Assembly: GCF_003583365.1 (NCBI RefSeq)
Contig: NZ_QXED01000016.1
Coordinates: forward strand, 1 to 64,000
Direction: 5' to 3'
DNA length: 64,000 bases
From: Fibrisoma montanum
GTDB lineage: Bacteria; Bacteroidota; Bacteroidia; Cytophagales; Spirosomataceae
The position numbers and the translations under genes are program-made. Below the pieces are notes generated by a model, which was not told where the DNA came from, did no database searches, and saw only the letters and a program-made list of their open reading frames with translations. Positions 1 through 10,000 of this stretch are shown one piece after another (positions within the stretch are counted from its first letter, which is position 1; every line of letters starts with the position of its first letter).

Positions 1-65
1 CGCCGGAGCGGGGATCTTCTGTAGCCGGAGGTTCTCAGTCTCACCCGAAGATCCCCGCTCCGGCG
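1..65. repeat. 19-bp perfect inverted repeat downstream of nirB
   Basis: Bases 1-19 and 47-65 are exact reverse complements (arm CGCCGGAGCGGGGATCTTC), separated by 27 bases. The hairpin lies just past the 3' end of nirB, so it could end or protect that transcript, but no T-run follows on the minus strand. The next bases, to about 110, read like a dispersed intergenic repeat, but the window holds no second copy to prove this. It may extend beyond the window edge. Confidence 0.8.
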
Positions 66-155
66 GCCCGGTCGTTCCTCGGGATGACAAAAGCGTCTAC
101 TATTTTTTCAAAATTCTGAACAGCTATTATGATTGGCTGAAACTATAAACCACTC

Positions 156-2681
156 TTACTTCCATTCTTTGGCGCGCTTCTGCGTGCGCAGGGGTTCGAA
201 CTGAACGGCAGGGTCTTTCCGCTCGGGGGCGTTGATGAAGTGGGTGAACCGCTTGCGGAGGTGCGGATTCTCCACCACTTCTTTCCATTCGCAGGCGTAA
301 TTATCAATCAACGACTGCATTTCGCGCTCCAGGTCGTGAGCAATGCCCAGCACGTCGTCGACTACAACGGCTTTCAGGTACGTCATGCCACCTTCCATTT
401 TGTTAAGCCAGGTAGCCGTGCGGGTGAGCGGGTCGGCGGTTTTGATATAGAACATCAGGAACCGGTCAATGAGCCGGATGCACGTTTCCTTGTCGACATC
501 GCTGGCCAGTAGTTGCGCGTGCTGGGGTTTGGAGCCGCCATTGCCGCACACGTACAGGTTCCAGCCTTTCTCGGTCGCGATGATACCGAAGTCTTTGCTC
601 TGCGCTTCGGCGCATTCGCGAATACAACCCGATACGCCCGACTTGAGCTTGTGCGGTGCCCGGATCCCTTTGTAGCGTTCCTCCACTTCAACGGCGAACG
701 TAACGGAGTCCTGCACCCCAAACCGGCACCAGGTTGAGCCAACGCAGCTTTTAACGGTACGCAACGCTTTTCCGTAGGCGTGACCGCTCTCAAAACCGGC
801 GGCAATGAGTTCCTCCCAGATTTTGGGCAGGTCGTTGAGGTGAGCGCCGAACAGGTCAATGCGCTGCCCACCGGTAATTTTGGTGTAGAGGTCGTATTTT
901 TTGGCAACCTGACCAATCACAATCAATTTATCGGGGGTGATTTCGCCCCCCGGAATGCGCGGCACCACTGAGTAGGTTCCGCCTTTCTGGATGTTGGCCA
1001 GATACCGGTCGTTCGAATCCTGGATCATGGCCCGGTCTTTTTCCAGTATGTTCTCGTTCCAGAGACTGGCCAGGATAGATGCTACCGCCGGTTTGCAGAC
1101 CTCACAGCCGTCGCCTTTGCCAAACTGGTCGAGAACGCTGGTGTAGGTTTTCAGGTCGTTGATTTTGACGAGGTCGAGCAGTTCCTGGCGCGAGTAGTCG
1201 AAATGCTCGCAGAGCACGTTTCGGACGTACAAACCCTGCTGCTTCAATACGCCCTGAATCAGGTCTTTCACCAGGGGTGTACAGCCCCCGCAGCCGGTGC
1301 AGGCTTTGGTTAACTTCTTGAGCTGGTCGATGGTGGTACAGCCGTTGTTCGTAATCTCGTTGCAGATAGCGGCTTTGGTGATGGCCTCGCAGGAGCAAAT
1401 CAGCGCGTCGTCGGGCAGGCTCATGACGCCGGCAGCACCGGCCGTTTCTTCGCCACCGCGCAAACCAAGAATCAGGTCTTCGGGATCGGGCGGGAGGATG
1501 GTTTTGTTCTTGCAGGTTTGCAGCAGCATGTTGTACTGCTCCGCATCGCCTACCAGAATACCGCCCAGCAATTCCTTGCCGTCGGCGCTTACGTTGATTC
1601 GCTTATAAACGCCCTTTGCTTTGTTTTCATAGCAGATGGTCCGGCAGTCGGCACCTTCCGCAAACGGGTTGCCGAAACTGGCTACGTCCACGCCGATTAA
1701 CTTCAATTTCGTGGACATATCGTACGGATTGAACGACCGTTCTTCGCCAAACAGTCGCGAAACAACTACCGTGGCCATCTCGTAACCCGGTGCGACCAGC
1801 CCGTAAATCATCTGGTGAGCCAGCGCGCATTCGCCAATGGCAAAGATGTTCGGGTCGGATGTTTGCAGGAAATCATTGACGACAATGCCCCCGCGTGGGT
1901 GCGTGTCCAGACCAGCCCGTTTAGCCAGTTCATCGCGTGGACGAATACCCGCCGAGATAATCAGCATGTCCACGTCCAGCAATGACCCATCGGCAAAGCG
2001 CATGCCTTCAATGGTGTCAGCCCCGACGATTTCCTGCGTATTCTTTGCCAGATGAATAGCAAGACCGAGTTTTTCGAGCTGATGTTGCAGAATGCCCGAA
2101 CCGGCGTCGTCAATCTGGCGGGGCATGAGCCGCGGGGCGAACTCAACCACGTGCGCTTCGTCCAGGCCGAGATCGAGCAGGGCTTTGGCCGCTTCCAGAC
2201 CCAGCAGGCCACCACCTAACACGGCACCACGGCGGGCGTTGCGGGCGTATGACTGAATGAACTCAAGGTCTTCGATGGTTCGGTAAACAAATACCCCTTC
2301 TTTTTCGACGCCGGGAATGGTCGGCACAAACGCGCCGGAGCCAGTAGCCAGTATCAGATAATCGTACGGCACAATGAGCCCATGGTGCGAACAGACTTCT
2401 TTACGCTCCCGATCAATACTAACAACCGGATCGGACAGGTGAAGCTGAATTCCGTGTTCGGCGTACCAGGTGTCAGGCGCCAGTGCCAGTTCGTCGGCGG
2501 TTTTGCCACCAAAATACGCGCTCAGGTGAACGCGGTCGTAGGCCACACGCGGTTCTTCCCCAAAGACCGTGAGCGTGAATCGATGCTCCCCATTGTCTCG
2601 GGCCACCAGTTTTTCACAGAACTTGTAGCCTACCATGCCATTGCCAATGACAACGACTCGTTTGTTTGTGTTGACAACCAT
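156..2681 (-). CDS. nirB: NADH-dependent assimilatory nitrite reductase, large subunit
   Basis: Cytoplasmic siroheme enzyme reducing nitrite to ammonium with NAD(P)H. The 841 residues match the usual NirB length. In order: an FAD site near residue 10 (GNGMVG), an NAD site near 155 (GGGLLGLE), a BFD-type [2Fe-2S] domain (CSC near 430, CTGCGGC near 464), and the ferredoxin-like and siroheme half. The four cluster/siroheme cysteines are intact: CVGSTWC near 645 and GCIREC near 685. The gene is divergent from cobA, which makes the siroheme precursor. No nirD is seen; it would lie downstream, outside the window. Confidence 0.97.
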   Translation of the reverse strand: MVVNTNKRVVVIGNGMVGYKFCEKLVARDNGEHRFTLTVFGEEPRVAYDRVHLSAYFGGKTADELALAPDTWYAEHGIQLHLSDPVVSIDRERKEVCSHHGLIVPYDYLILATGSGAFVPTIPGVEKEGVFVYRTIEDLEFIQSYARNARRGAVLGGGLLGLEAAKALLDLGLDEAHVVEFAPRLMPRQIDDAGSGILQHQLEKLGLAIHLAKNTQEIVGADTIEGMRFADGSLLDVDMLIISAGIRPRDELAKRAGLDTHPRGGIVVNDFLQTSDPNIFAIGECALAHQMIYGLVAPGYEMATVVVSRLFGEERSFNPYDMSTKLKLIGVDVASFGNPFAEGADCRTICYENKAKGVYKRINVSADGKELLGGILVGDAEQYNMLLQTCKNKTILPPDPEDLILGLRGGEETAGAAGVMSLPDDALICSCEAITKAAICNEITNNGCTTIDQLKKLTKACTGCGGCTPLVKDLIQGVLKQQGLYVRNVLCEHFDYSRQELLDLVKINDLKTYTSVLDQFGKGDGCEVCKPAVASILASLWNENILEKDRAMIQDSNDRYLANIQKGGTYSVVPRIPGGEITPDKLIVIGQVAKKYDLYTKITGGQRIDLFGAHLNDLPKIWEELIAAGFESGHAYGKALRTVKSCVGSTWCRFGVQDSVTFAVEVEERYKGIRAPHKLKSGVSGCIRECAEAQSKDFGIIATEKGWNLYVCGNGGSKPQHAQLLASDVDKETCIRLIDRFLMFYIKTADPLTRTATWLNKMEGGMTYLKAVVVDDVLGIAHDLEREMQSLIDNYACEWKEVVENPHLRKRFTHFINAPERKDPAVQFEPLRTQKRAKEWK

Positions 2682-2772
2682 AGTTAATAGTGACTATGTT
2701 AGTAGTAAAACCCTGTTTTTTTATTGAACTAAACCAAGAAATAACCCCCGTCATTCTTGATTTTTAACGCAT

Positions 2773-2780
2773 CAAATCTA
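2773..2780 (-). promoter_or_regulatory. possible nirB -7 element
   Basis: Read on the minus strand this is TAGATTTG, a match to the Bacteroidota -7 consensus TAnnTTTG, about 92 bases before the nirB start. The nearest TTG on that strand (2804-2806) is 23 bases away, longer than the usual 19-21, so the call is weak. An imperfect dyad TTGAT-n9-ATCAA (2757-2775) overlaps it and could be an operator. Confidence 0.3.
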
Positions 2781-2854
2781 AACTGTCATTTTTAAAATTC
2801 CTACAATTTAATTCTCTATAAGTTAATTTTTAAAGCATTTTTTATTGAAAACAC

Positions 2855-2884
2855 TTGCTTTTCAAAAATTAGCCTCTACTTTTG
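2855..2884 (+). promoter_or_regulatory. Bacteroidota-type promoter of cobA
   Basis: A TTG at 2855-2857 is followed, after exactly 19 bases, by TACTTTTG at 2877-2884. This is a full match to the -33/-7 promoter (TTG, TAnnTTTG) used by the primary sigma factor of this phylum. Transcription would begin near 2890 and leave a leader of about 70 bases before cobA. Confidence 0.7.
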
Positions 2885-2959
2885 AACCAACGATTACCAA
2901 TAGTATCAATTCACTAATTATAGTACAATCACAATAATCACTTTATAGTAGCACTAAGT

Positions 2960-3721
2960 ATGCAGCCAAAGCTAACACTCGTGGGGGCGGGTCCAGGCGA
3001 CGGCGAACTGATCACCTTAAAAGGAATCAGAGCGCTCCAACAAGCTGACGTTGTCCTGTACGATGATCTTGTAAATACCGCCTTGCTGGATTTCGCACCA
3101 GTCAATGCAGAAAGGATGTACGTAGGTAAGCGGATTGGAAGAGCATCGCTTTCGCAGGAGCAGATTAATGAGCTGATTGTGCGGCTGGCGCAGGAGCATG
3201 GGCACGTTGTCCGGCTCAAGGGCGGAGATTCCTACGTCTTTGGTCGTGGCTATGAAGAGCTTCAGTACGCCCGTGACTACAACATTCCGGGCGAGGTGGT
3301 GCCGGGCGTGTCGAGCTGCCTTGCTGTTCCGGCTTCGCAGGGTATTCCGGTGACCTGCCGGGGTGTTAGTGAAAGCTTCTGGGTGATTACCGGTACAACC
3401 CGCCACGGCGACCTGTCCGACGACTTATTGCTGGCGGCTCAGTCGAACGCAACGGTGGTGGTGCTGATGGGGATGCATAAGTTAGATAAGATATGCACGA
3501 TGTATAACCACTTTGGCCGGGGACACTTACCGATGGCGGTTGTACAAAACGGTACACGCGCCGACGAACGGTGCGTGGTTGGCCAGGTCTGGGAAATGCC
3601 GCGACTGGTTGCAGCACAAGGCGTGGGGGCGCCTGCTGTAATCATCATCGGTGAAGTGGTCGCTTTACATCCGTCGTTTGTGAGGGAGTATGCGCGCAAT
3701 TTGGCCGTGGAGAGTTTGTAG
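2960..3721 (+). CDS. cobA: uroporphyrinogen-III C-methyltransferase (siroheme precursor synthesis)
   Basis: Transfers two methyl groups from S-adenosylmethionine to uroporphyrinogen III, giving precorrin-2, the entry to the siroheme that NirB needs. At 253 residues it is a single-domain SUMT without the CysG oxidase/chelatase half. Family motifs seen are GAGPGDGELITLKG near the N-terminus, GGDSYVFGRG (usually GGDPFVFGRG) in the middle, and VPGVSS followed by GIPVTCRG. It is divergent from nirB and has its own promoter. The last codons and the stop lie in the left arm of a small inverted repeat (3714-3757). The oxidation and iron-insertion steps must be encoded elsewhere. Confidence 0.95.
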   Translation: MQPKLTLVGAGPGDGELITLKGIRALQQADVVLYDDLVNTALLDFAPVNAERMYVGKRIGRASLSQEQINELIVRLAQEHGHVVRLKGGDSYVFGRGYEELQYARDYNIPGEVVPGVSSCLAVPASQGIPVTCRGVSESFWVITGTTRHGDLSDDLLLAAQSNATVVVLMGMHKLDKICTMYNHFGRGHLPMAVVQNGTRADERCVVGQVWEMPRLVAAQGVGAPAVIIIGEVVALHPSFVREYARNLAVESL

Positions 3722-3757
3722 TTTGTGGTTTGTGGTTCAGGCCAGCTAACTACAAAC
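3714..3757. repeat. word-type inverted repeat GTTTGTAGTT / AACTACAAAC over the cobA stop
   Basis: Arms 3714-3723 and 3748-3757 are exact complements of 10 bases. The region between contains more copies of the word GTTTGTGG. The cobA stop codon (3719-3721) is inside the left arm. Related words recur at 14936-15023 and 40474-40522. Confidence 0.65.
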
Positions 3758-3796
3758 GGCACCGGCCGCCCGGCACAAACTTTAAACTAAAGAAAA

Positions 3797-3831
3797 AGCC
3801 GATCCGGTGTGGGGGCACCTTTGGATCGGCT
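3797..3831. other. strong hairpin in the cobA-porin gap
   Basis: AGCCGATCC (3797-3805) pairs with GGATCGGCT (3823-3831), and GGTG/CACC extends the stem inside. A run of A lies before it, so only the minus strand would read as stem plus T-run, yet no minus-strand gene leads into it. It could be a leader structure for the porin gene. The rest of the 340-base gap (3722-4062) shows the repeat above and nothing else I can name. Confidence 0.5.
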
Positions 3832-4062
3832 CAACAGGGTTTTGTCTATGTTTTACACAAACGCTTCAAAGAAAATGAAAAAAAGCGACTAACGCAACTC
3901 TGCGTCTCCTACCGACCGGGTAGTGCGTTCGCACAGCCGTTCACTGGCTAATCCGGTTCTCCTCTCTTACTGGCCGTCGCCTTTCGTTTACCCAAATTGG
4001 GTATCCCTGCACGTCTATTGCCCTTGTGGCAAGCCATCTCCATTGACTCTCACTGTAATGCA

Positions 4063-5601
4063 ATGAAACAACTTCTAACAAAAACGGCGCTGCTGTTGGG
4101 CGTAGCGGCGCTGGCCCGGCCGGATAGCAGCGCGCAAGTCTCGCTGGTCGGCCAGTTGCGCACCCGTACCGAACTGCGGCATGGGCTGGGTAACCTACCC
4201 GTAAAAAACAGTCCGGCGGCCGCCTTCACCTCGCAGCGAACCCGGCTGACTTTTGGCTACAAATGGCAGCGCGTTACCTTCCAGGCTGCCGTGCAGGACG
4301 TTCGGGTGTGGGGTCAGGATGCATCCACCATCAACAGCGCCGACGGTAATCGGCTGATGGTACACGAAGCCTGGGCCGACCTCTTGCTCATCAACCGGGC
4401 GGATAGTACGATGAAATTCAAACCCATTGACAAGTTATCGCTGAAAATTGGTCGTCAGGAACTCGTGTACGACGATGTGCGGCTGCTCGGGAATCTGGAC
4501 TGGCTCCAGCAGGGACGGCGGTTCGATGCGGCTTTGCTCAAGGCGCAGCACCGCGGCTGGGCGGTTGACCTGGGGGTGGGTTTCAATCAGAACACCGACG
4601 CGTTTAGCGTAGCCGGAACGTACTACACCCCGGCCAACGTACCTGCGTCGGCCCTCTCGACCCGGAATGTTTCGCTGGCGATACCGGCCGGGTTTTTGCC
4701 TACGAATGGCAAAGGTGGTGCGCCGGTGGTGGCCAACGCAGTTGGTACAAACGGCCAGAATCAGCAGTTCAAGTCGTTTCAGATGCTCTATGCGACCCGG
4801 AAGTTTGGGTCCACTAAATTCTCGGGGCTATTCTTCAAAGACGATTTCCAGAAATACCGCATTGACTCGCTCGGTAATGCTACGCAGGGCTACGTATATG
4901 GCAGGCGTTACGACGTGGCGGGCACTAATTCCCGACTCACCTACGGGGCCATGCTGACCGGACTTTTCGGCCTGGGTACGTCAAAAGCGCAGTGGCAGGC
5001 CTTCAGCTACTGGCAGAGCGGCAAAGACCGGGATGGACTGCGGCTTCGGAATGCCTACCACTACGGCGCCAATGTCATGTTTCAGAAAGGGCTGCTGGGC
5101 TTCGGGCCGGGTTACGAGGTACTGTCCGGCAACAACGACCCTACGCTCAAAGCCGGGGAAACCAATCGCTTCGATCCGCTCTATGGTACCCCGCACCGGC
5201 ACTGGGGCTACATGGACTACTTCTACGTCGGCACCGGAGCTCCGGCCGGTGGCCTGCGCGATGCCTTCCTGAAATTCCGCTACGCCAGTTCGCGTCTGTC
5301 GACCACGTTCGACGTGCATTACTTCGCGCTGGCCGGTACGACCTACAACCGGATGCCCGATGCGCCGACGGGAGCCGTATTGAACGCGAAGCTGGGCATC
5401 GAATACGACTTCGTGGCCACGTATCTGCTCAACAAGTTTACCACGCTGGAACTTGGCTACGCCGTCATGAACGGTACCAACACGCTTGAATATGCCAAAC
5501 AGGGCACCATGAACCAGAAGGATAAACTTGGTACGTGGGGCTACCTGATGATTAACATCCGCCCCGACTTCTTCGATACCAAACCAACCGCCATCAAATA
5601 A
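4063..5601 (+). CDS. alginate-export-family outer-membrane porin, probably for nitrate/nitrite
   Basis: A secreted protein of about 512 residues. The ATG at 4063 is preferred over 3997 because it begins a normal signal peptide (MKQLLTKTALLLGVAALA, cut near SSAQ). The rest has the alternating aromatic/polar strands of a beta-barrel, with family features such as the early LRTRTELRHG stretch and a middle part with SLKIGRQELVYDD. Alginate_exp barrels (PF13372) are outer-membrane channels. Here it sits between cobA and narK, so a role in letting nitrate or nitrite across the outer membrane is inferred from position only. Confidence 0.8.
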   Translation: MKQLLTKTALLLGVAALARPDSSAQVSLVGQLRTRTELRHGLGNLPVKNSPAAAFTSQRTRLTFGYKWQRVTFQAAVQDVRVWGQDASTINSADGNRLMVHEAWADLLLINRADSTMKFKPIDKLSLKIGRQELVYDDVRLLGNLDWLQQGRRFDAALLKAQHRGWAVDLGVGFNQNTDAFSVAGTYYTPANVPASALSTRNVSLAIPAGFLPTNGKGGAPVVANAVGTNGQNQQFKSFQMLYATRKFGSTKFSGLFFKDDFQKYRIDSLGNATQGYVYGRRYDVAGTNSRLTYGAMLTGLFGLGTSKAQWQAFSYWQSGKDRDGLRLRNAYHYGANVMFQKGLLGFGPGYEVLSGNNDPTLKAGETNRFDPLYGTPHRHWGYMDYFYVGTGAPAGGLRDAFLKFRYASSRLSTTFDVHYFALAGTTYNRMPDAPTGAVLNAKLGIEYDFVATYLLNKFTTLELGYAVMNGTNTLEYAKQGTMNQKDKLGTWGYLMINIRPDFFDTKPTAIK

Positions 5602-5626
5602 ACCAACCTGAAAACACGGTACAGTC

Positions 5627-6928
5627 ATGAACTTAACTTCCAATAAACCGCTACAGTCGCTCAATATCTTCAGCACCAGGGGCATTCAGATGCGGACCTT
5701 CCACATTACCTGGCTGACGTTCTTTGTCTGCTTTTTTGGCTGGTTTGGCCTAGCCCCGCTGATGCCCGCCATCCGCGCCGACCTCGGCCTGACGAAGCCG
5801 CAGGTTGGCAATACCATCATCGCGGCTGTGTCGGCTACCATTTTCGCGCGGCTCGTCATCGGGCGGCTCTGCGATACGTGGGGGCCGCGCAAAACGTACA
5901 CGGCTCTGCTGGTCATCGGATCACTGCCGGTGATGCTGGTTGGGCTGGCGCATGACTACACCACCTTCCTGCTTTTCCGTCTGGCCATCGGCATCATCGG
6001 CGCGTCGTTCGTTATCACCCAGTTCCACACGTCGGTCATGTTCGCGCCCAACATCAAGGGCACGGCCAACGCGGTAGCCGGTGGCTGGGGTAACCTCGGT
6101 GGGGGAATCACGCAACTGGTAATGCCGCTTATCATGACGGCGATCATTGGGTTTGGCTACGTGAAAGCCGATGCCTGGCGCCTGGCGATGATTGTTCCGG
6201 GTGTGCTGATGCTCATCATGGCGGTTGTGTACTACCGCTACACCAAAGACACGCCAGCTGGTAACTATGATGAAATTGAGCGGTCAGCCAGCAAGGCAGT
6301 TCCGGTCAGTTTCTGGAAAGCCTGTGCCGATCTGCGCGTATGGGCGCTGGCGTTAGCCTATGCCTGCTGCTTTGGTATGGAAATTACGTTCGACGGTGTC
6401 GCTGCCCTCTATTTCTTCGACAACTTTAAGATGGAGGAAACCGAAGCGGGCTTCTGGGCGATGCTTTTCGGCTTCATGAACATCTTCGCCAGAGCCCTTG
6501 GCGGAATCCTCGCCGACCGCGTCGGGCGTCGCTATGGTATGCGTGGCAAAGGATTATTGCTCGCTGGTATGCTGCTGCTCGAAGGCGTTGGCATCATCCT
6601 GTTCGCACAGGCCGGTAATCTGCCGCTGGCCATTATCTCAATGCTGACCTTCGCCATGTTTCTGAAGATGGCAAACGGCAGTACCTACGCCATCGTGCCG
6701 TTTGTCAACCCCAAAGCAGTCGGGGTTATTTCGGGGGTGGTTGGTGCCGGGGGCAACATTGGCGGCATGCTGATGGGCTTCCTGTTCAAGTCGCAGTCAA
6801 TCACCTACAGTCAGGCGTTTCTCTACATCGGAAGTGCCGTAGGCGCAGTCGGGCTCTTACTGTTCCTGGTCAACTTCAACAAAGCCATCGTCGTCGAACC
6901 CGCCGAAGCTGAATTGCAAACGGTATAA
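5627..6928 (+). CDS. narK: nitrate/nitrite transporter, MFS superfamily
   Basis: An inner-membrane carrier of 433 residues with about 12 hydrophobic segments, the expected size for NarK/NasA/NRT2-type transporters. Near the N-terminus it has the family pattern TWLTFFVCFFGWFGLAPLMP, and glycine-rich signature segments near 145 (AVAGGWGNLGGGI) and in the second half (GVVGAGGNIGGMLMG), the two nitrate-signature motifs. It lies 25 bases after the porin gene and before nasA, so uptake for assimilation is the likely role. A G+A-rich inverted repeat follows the stop codon. Confidence 0.95.
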   Translation: MNLTSNKPLQSLNIFSTRGIQMRTFHITWLTFFVCFFGWFGLAPLMPAIRADLGLTKPQVGNTIIAAVSATIFARLVIGRLCDTWGPRKTYTALLVIGSLPVMLVGLAHDYTTFLLFRLAIGIIGASFVITQFHTSVMFAPNIKGTANAVAGGWGNLGGGITQLVMPLIMTAIIGFGYVKADAWRLAMIVPGVLMLIMAVVYYRYTKDTPAGNYDEIERSASKAVPVSFWKACADLRVWALALAYACCFGMEITFDGVAALYFFDNFKMEETEAGFWAMLFGFMNIFARALGGILADRVGRRYGMRGKGLLLAGMLLLEGVGIILFAQAGNLPLAIISMLTFAMFLKMANGSTYAIVPFVNPKAVGVISGVVGAGGNIGGMLMGFLFKSQSITYSQAFLYIGSAVGAVGLLLFLVNFNKAIVVEPAEAELQTV

Positions 6929-7010
6929 AAAAGGAGGAAAGGAGAAAAGGGAGGAAGGAGGAAAGGAATTTATGCAACTCCAACCAACCCTTTCCTCCCC
7001 CTCCCCCCCA
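6927..7010. repeat. GGAGGAAA/TTTCCTCC inverted repeat between narK and nasA
   Basis: A purine run of about 40 bases (6927-6968) built from GGAGGAAA-like words faces a pyrimidine run (6988-7010) that is largely complementary to its end. The whole intergenic gap is this element. The same word family occurs at 20478-20592 (inside a gene) and 41606-41707. Confidence 0.75.
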
Positions 7011-7015
7011 AACTT

Positions 7016-10000
7016 ATGATTCATCAAACAACCTGTTGTTATTGTGGCGTTGGCTGCGGTATTGTGGTCAGACAGGAGCCGAATGGGCGGCTAACCGTTG
7101 AGGGCGATAAAGAACATCCGTCGAACCGGGGTATGCTTTGCTCGAAGGGCATGAATCTGCACTACACGGTGATGGACCAATCGGACCGGTTGCTGTACCC
7201 GCAGATGCGGCTCAACCGGTCGATGCCTCTGCAACGGGTTAGTTGGGACACCGCACTGGAACGAACCGCGGCTGTTTTCCGGACGTTGATTCAAAAATAC
7301 GGGCCGGATTCGGTGGCGTTTTACGTATCGGGGCAGTGCCTGACGGAAGAGTATTACCTGGTTAATAAGCTCATTAAGGGCTTCATTGGGTCGAACAATA
7401 TCGACACCAATTCGCGCCTTTGCATGAGTTCGGCGGTAGTTGGGTATAAGCTGTCACTGGGCGAGGATTCGGTGCCGGTTTGTTACGATGATATTGAAGA
7501 AGCCGACGTATTTTACGTACAGGGCGCGAACCCCGCCTGGTGTCATCCCATCATCTGGCGACGGATTGAAGCCCACAAAGCCGCCAATCCGCACGTCAAA
7601 ATCATCTGCGTTGACCCCCGCCGAACGGATACGGCTCGGTCGTCGGACCTGCATCTGCCCATCCGGCCCGGCACCGACATTGTCCTCAACAACGCCATCG
7701 GCCGACTGCTGATTGAGAAAGGCTACATCGACGACGAGTTTATCGTTGACCATACCGACGGGTTCACGGCCTACCGCGAGCAGGTCATGCAGCGGACGAT
7801 TGACGAAGCCGCTGACATCTGTGGTATCAACGCCGACGATATGCACGTAGCTGCCGACTGGATTGGTCGCTCGAAAGGGTTTCTGTCGCTCTGGACAATG
7901 GGCCTGAACCAGTCGGTAGTGGGTGTGAATAAAAACCTGTCCTTGATTAACCTGCACCTGATTACGGGCCGAATCGGCAAACCGGGTAATGGACCGTTCT
8001 CGCTGACTGGCCAGCCCAACGCCATGGGTGGTCGTGAGGTGGGCGGACTGGCGAACGTACTGCCAGCCCACCGCGACGTAACGAATGCCGCCCACCGCGC
8101 CGAAGTGGAAGCGTTCTGGAATAGCCCCGTGAAGATTGCCGACAAACCGGGGCTGACGGCTACGGAGATGTTTGACGCGTTAGCCGACGACCGGTTAAAG
8201 GCCATCTGGATTATCAACACCAATCCGCTGGTGAGCCTGCCGGACCTGAACGCGGCCGAAAACGCCCTGAAAAAAGCACGTTACGTCGTGGTACAGGACG
8301 TGTCGAGCCGGGCCGATACGGTGGCGTTTGCCGACGTGGTGCTGCCGGCTGCGGCCTGGCTCGAAAAAGAAGGCACCATGACCAATGCCGAGCGCCGGAT
8401 TACGTACCTGCCCAAAGTTCTGAACGCGCCTGGCGAGGCACTGCCCGATGCAGAAATCATCTGGCGGTTTGCGCAGAAAATGGGCTTTGCCGACGCGTTT
8501 TCGTACAACACTGCCGCCGAGGTGTATCTGGAGTACACGCAGATTACGGCTGGAACGAACGTGGACGTAACCGGTGTCAGCTACGAACTGCTGAAAGCCA
8601 AACGTAGTGTACAGTGGCCGTACCCAGCGGGGGGCAGGGGGCAAGGGGCAGGGAGCGGGGAAACTGGCACGAAGCGGCTGTTTACCGACCAAACCTTTTA
8701 TACGACTAATCAGCGGGCACAGCTTCATGCGGTACCTGACGGCAACAACTCAGAGCCGACCGACGAAAACTTTCCGCTTGTATTAACCACTGGTCGCATC
8801 CGCGACCAGTGGCACACCATGACCAAAACCGGTCGGGTAGCCAAGTTGAACCAGCACGCACCCCAGCCATTTCTGCAAATTCACCCGAAAGACGCCAGTG
8901 ACCGGGGTATTCAGGATGGTCAGTTGGTGGAGGTGAAAGGCCGCCGGGGGGAGGTTCGGGTAAAGGCGCAGATTACCGAAGATGTGCGGCCGGGCCTGTG
9001 TTTCCTGCCGATGCACTGGGGCAAGTTTCTGAACAGCAACCTCGGCCGGGCCAACAACCTGACGAATGCGCTCATCGACCCCCGTTCCAAAGAACCCGAT
9101 TTCAAGTTCTCCGCCGTGGAGGTAACACCTTACCGCAAACCCGTCGAGAAAATCATCATTATCGGTACGGGTTCAGCGGGGTTAGGTTTTATCAATGCGT
9201 ATCGCAGACTCAATGAACTGGACCAGATTCACGTCTTCTCAAAAGAAATGTACCCGTTTTACAATCGGGTACTGTTGCCCGACTACATCAGTGGGGCACA
9301 GTCGTGGGAGCAACTCGTTCGGCTGCGTGAAGAACAGTTTGACGAAGCAAACATCACCGTTCACAAAGGCGTGAGCGTTGTTCATATCGATCGTAAAAAC
9401 AAGATTGTTACCGACAGTAATGGCGTCGAACATGCCTATGACAAGTTGCTGCTCGGCATGGGCAGCAGCGCGTTCATGCCTAAGGGCGTCCCTCGCCTGC
9501 CAGGCATTTTCAACATGCGGTCGCGGCTGGATGCCGACTCGCTGTTGCCCTTCCTGAAGCCGTCCGGAGCAAAGGCCGAACGACCCACGGCTGTTGTTGT
9601 TGGAGGAGGTTTGCTGGGGTTGGAGTTAGCGGCTTCGCTACGGCAGATGGACATTAACGTAACGGTTGTTCAGCGAAGCAGCCGCCTGATGGAGCGACAA
9701 CTCGACCCGCTGGCGAGTGAACTGCTGTATCAGGAACTGGTAGAACGAGGTCTAACGATTCACTTCAACGACGAGGTACAAACGTTCCGGGGCAATGAAT
9801 GCGTCGAAGGCATCCAGTTGAAATCCGGGCGAAGTATTGCCTGTCAGGTGGTTGTAGTGGCCATCGGTACCGTCCCGACGATTGAGCTGGCCCGCGACGC
9901 CGGACTCGAATGCAACCGGGGCGTAGTGGTCAACGATTACCTGCAAACGTCGGACCCGTCCATTTTTGCCGCGGGCGAAATTGCCCAGTGGCGGGGACAG

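Noticed and set aside
2757-2775. FNR/CRP box before nirB
   Set aside because: The half-sites TTGAT and ATCAA are 9 bases apart, while FNR and CRP boxes need about 4-6; kept only as an unnamed dyad.
6927-6968. Purine run read as a strong ribosome binding site for nasA
   Set aside because: It is too long, repeats the same word, and is part of an inverted repeat; Bacteroidota rarely use strong Shine-Dalgarno sites.
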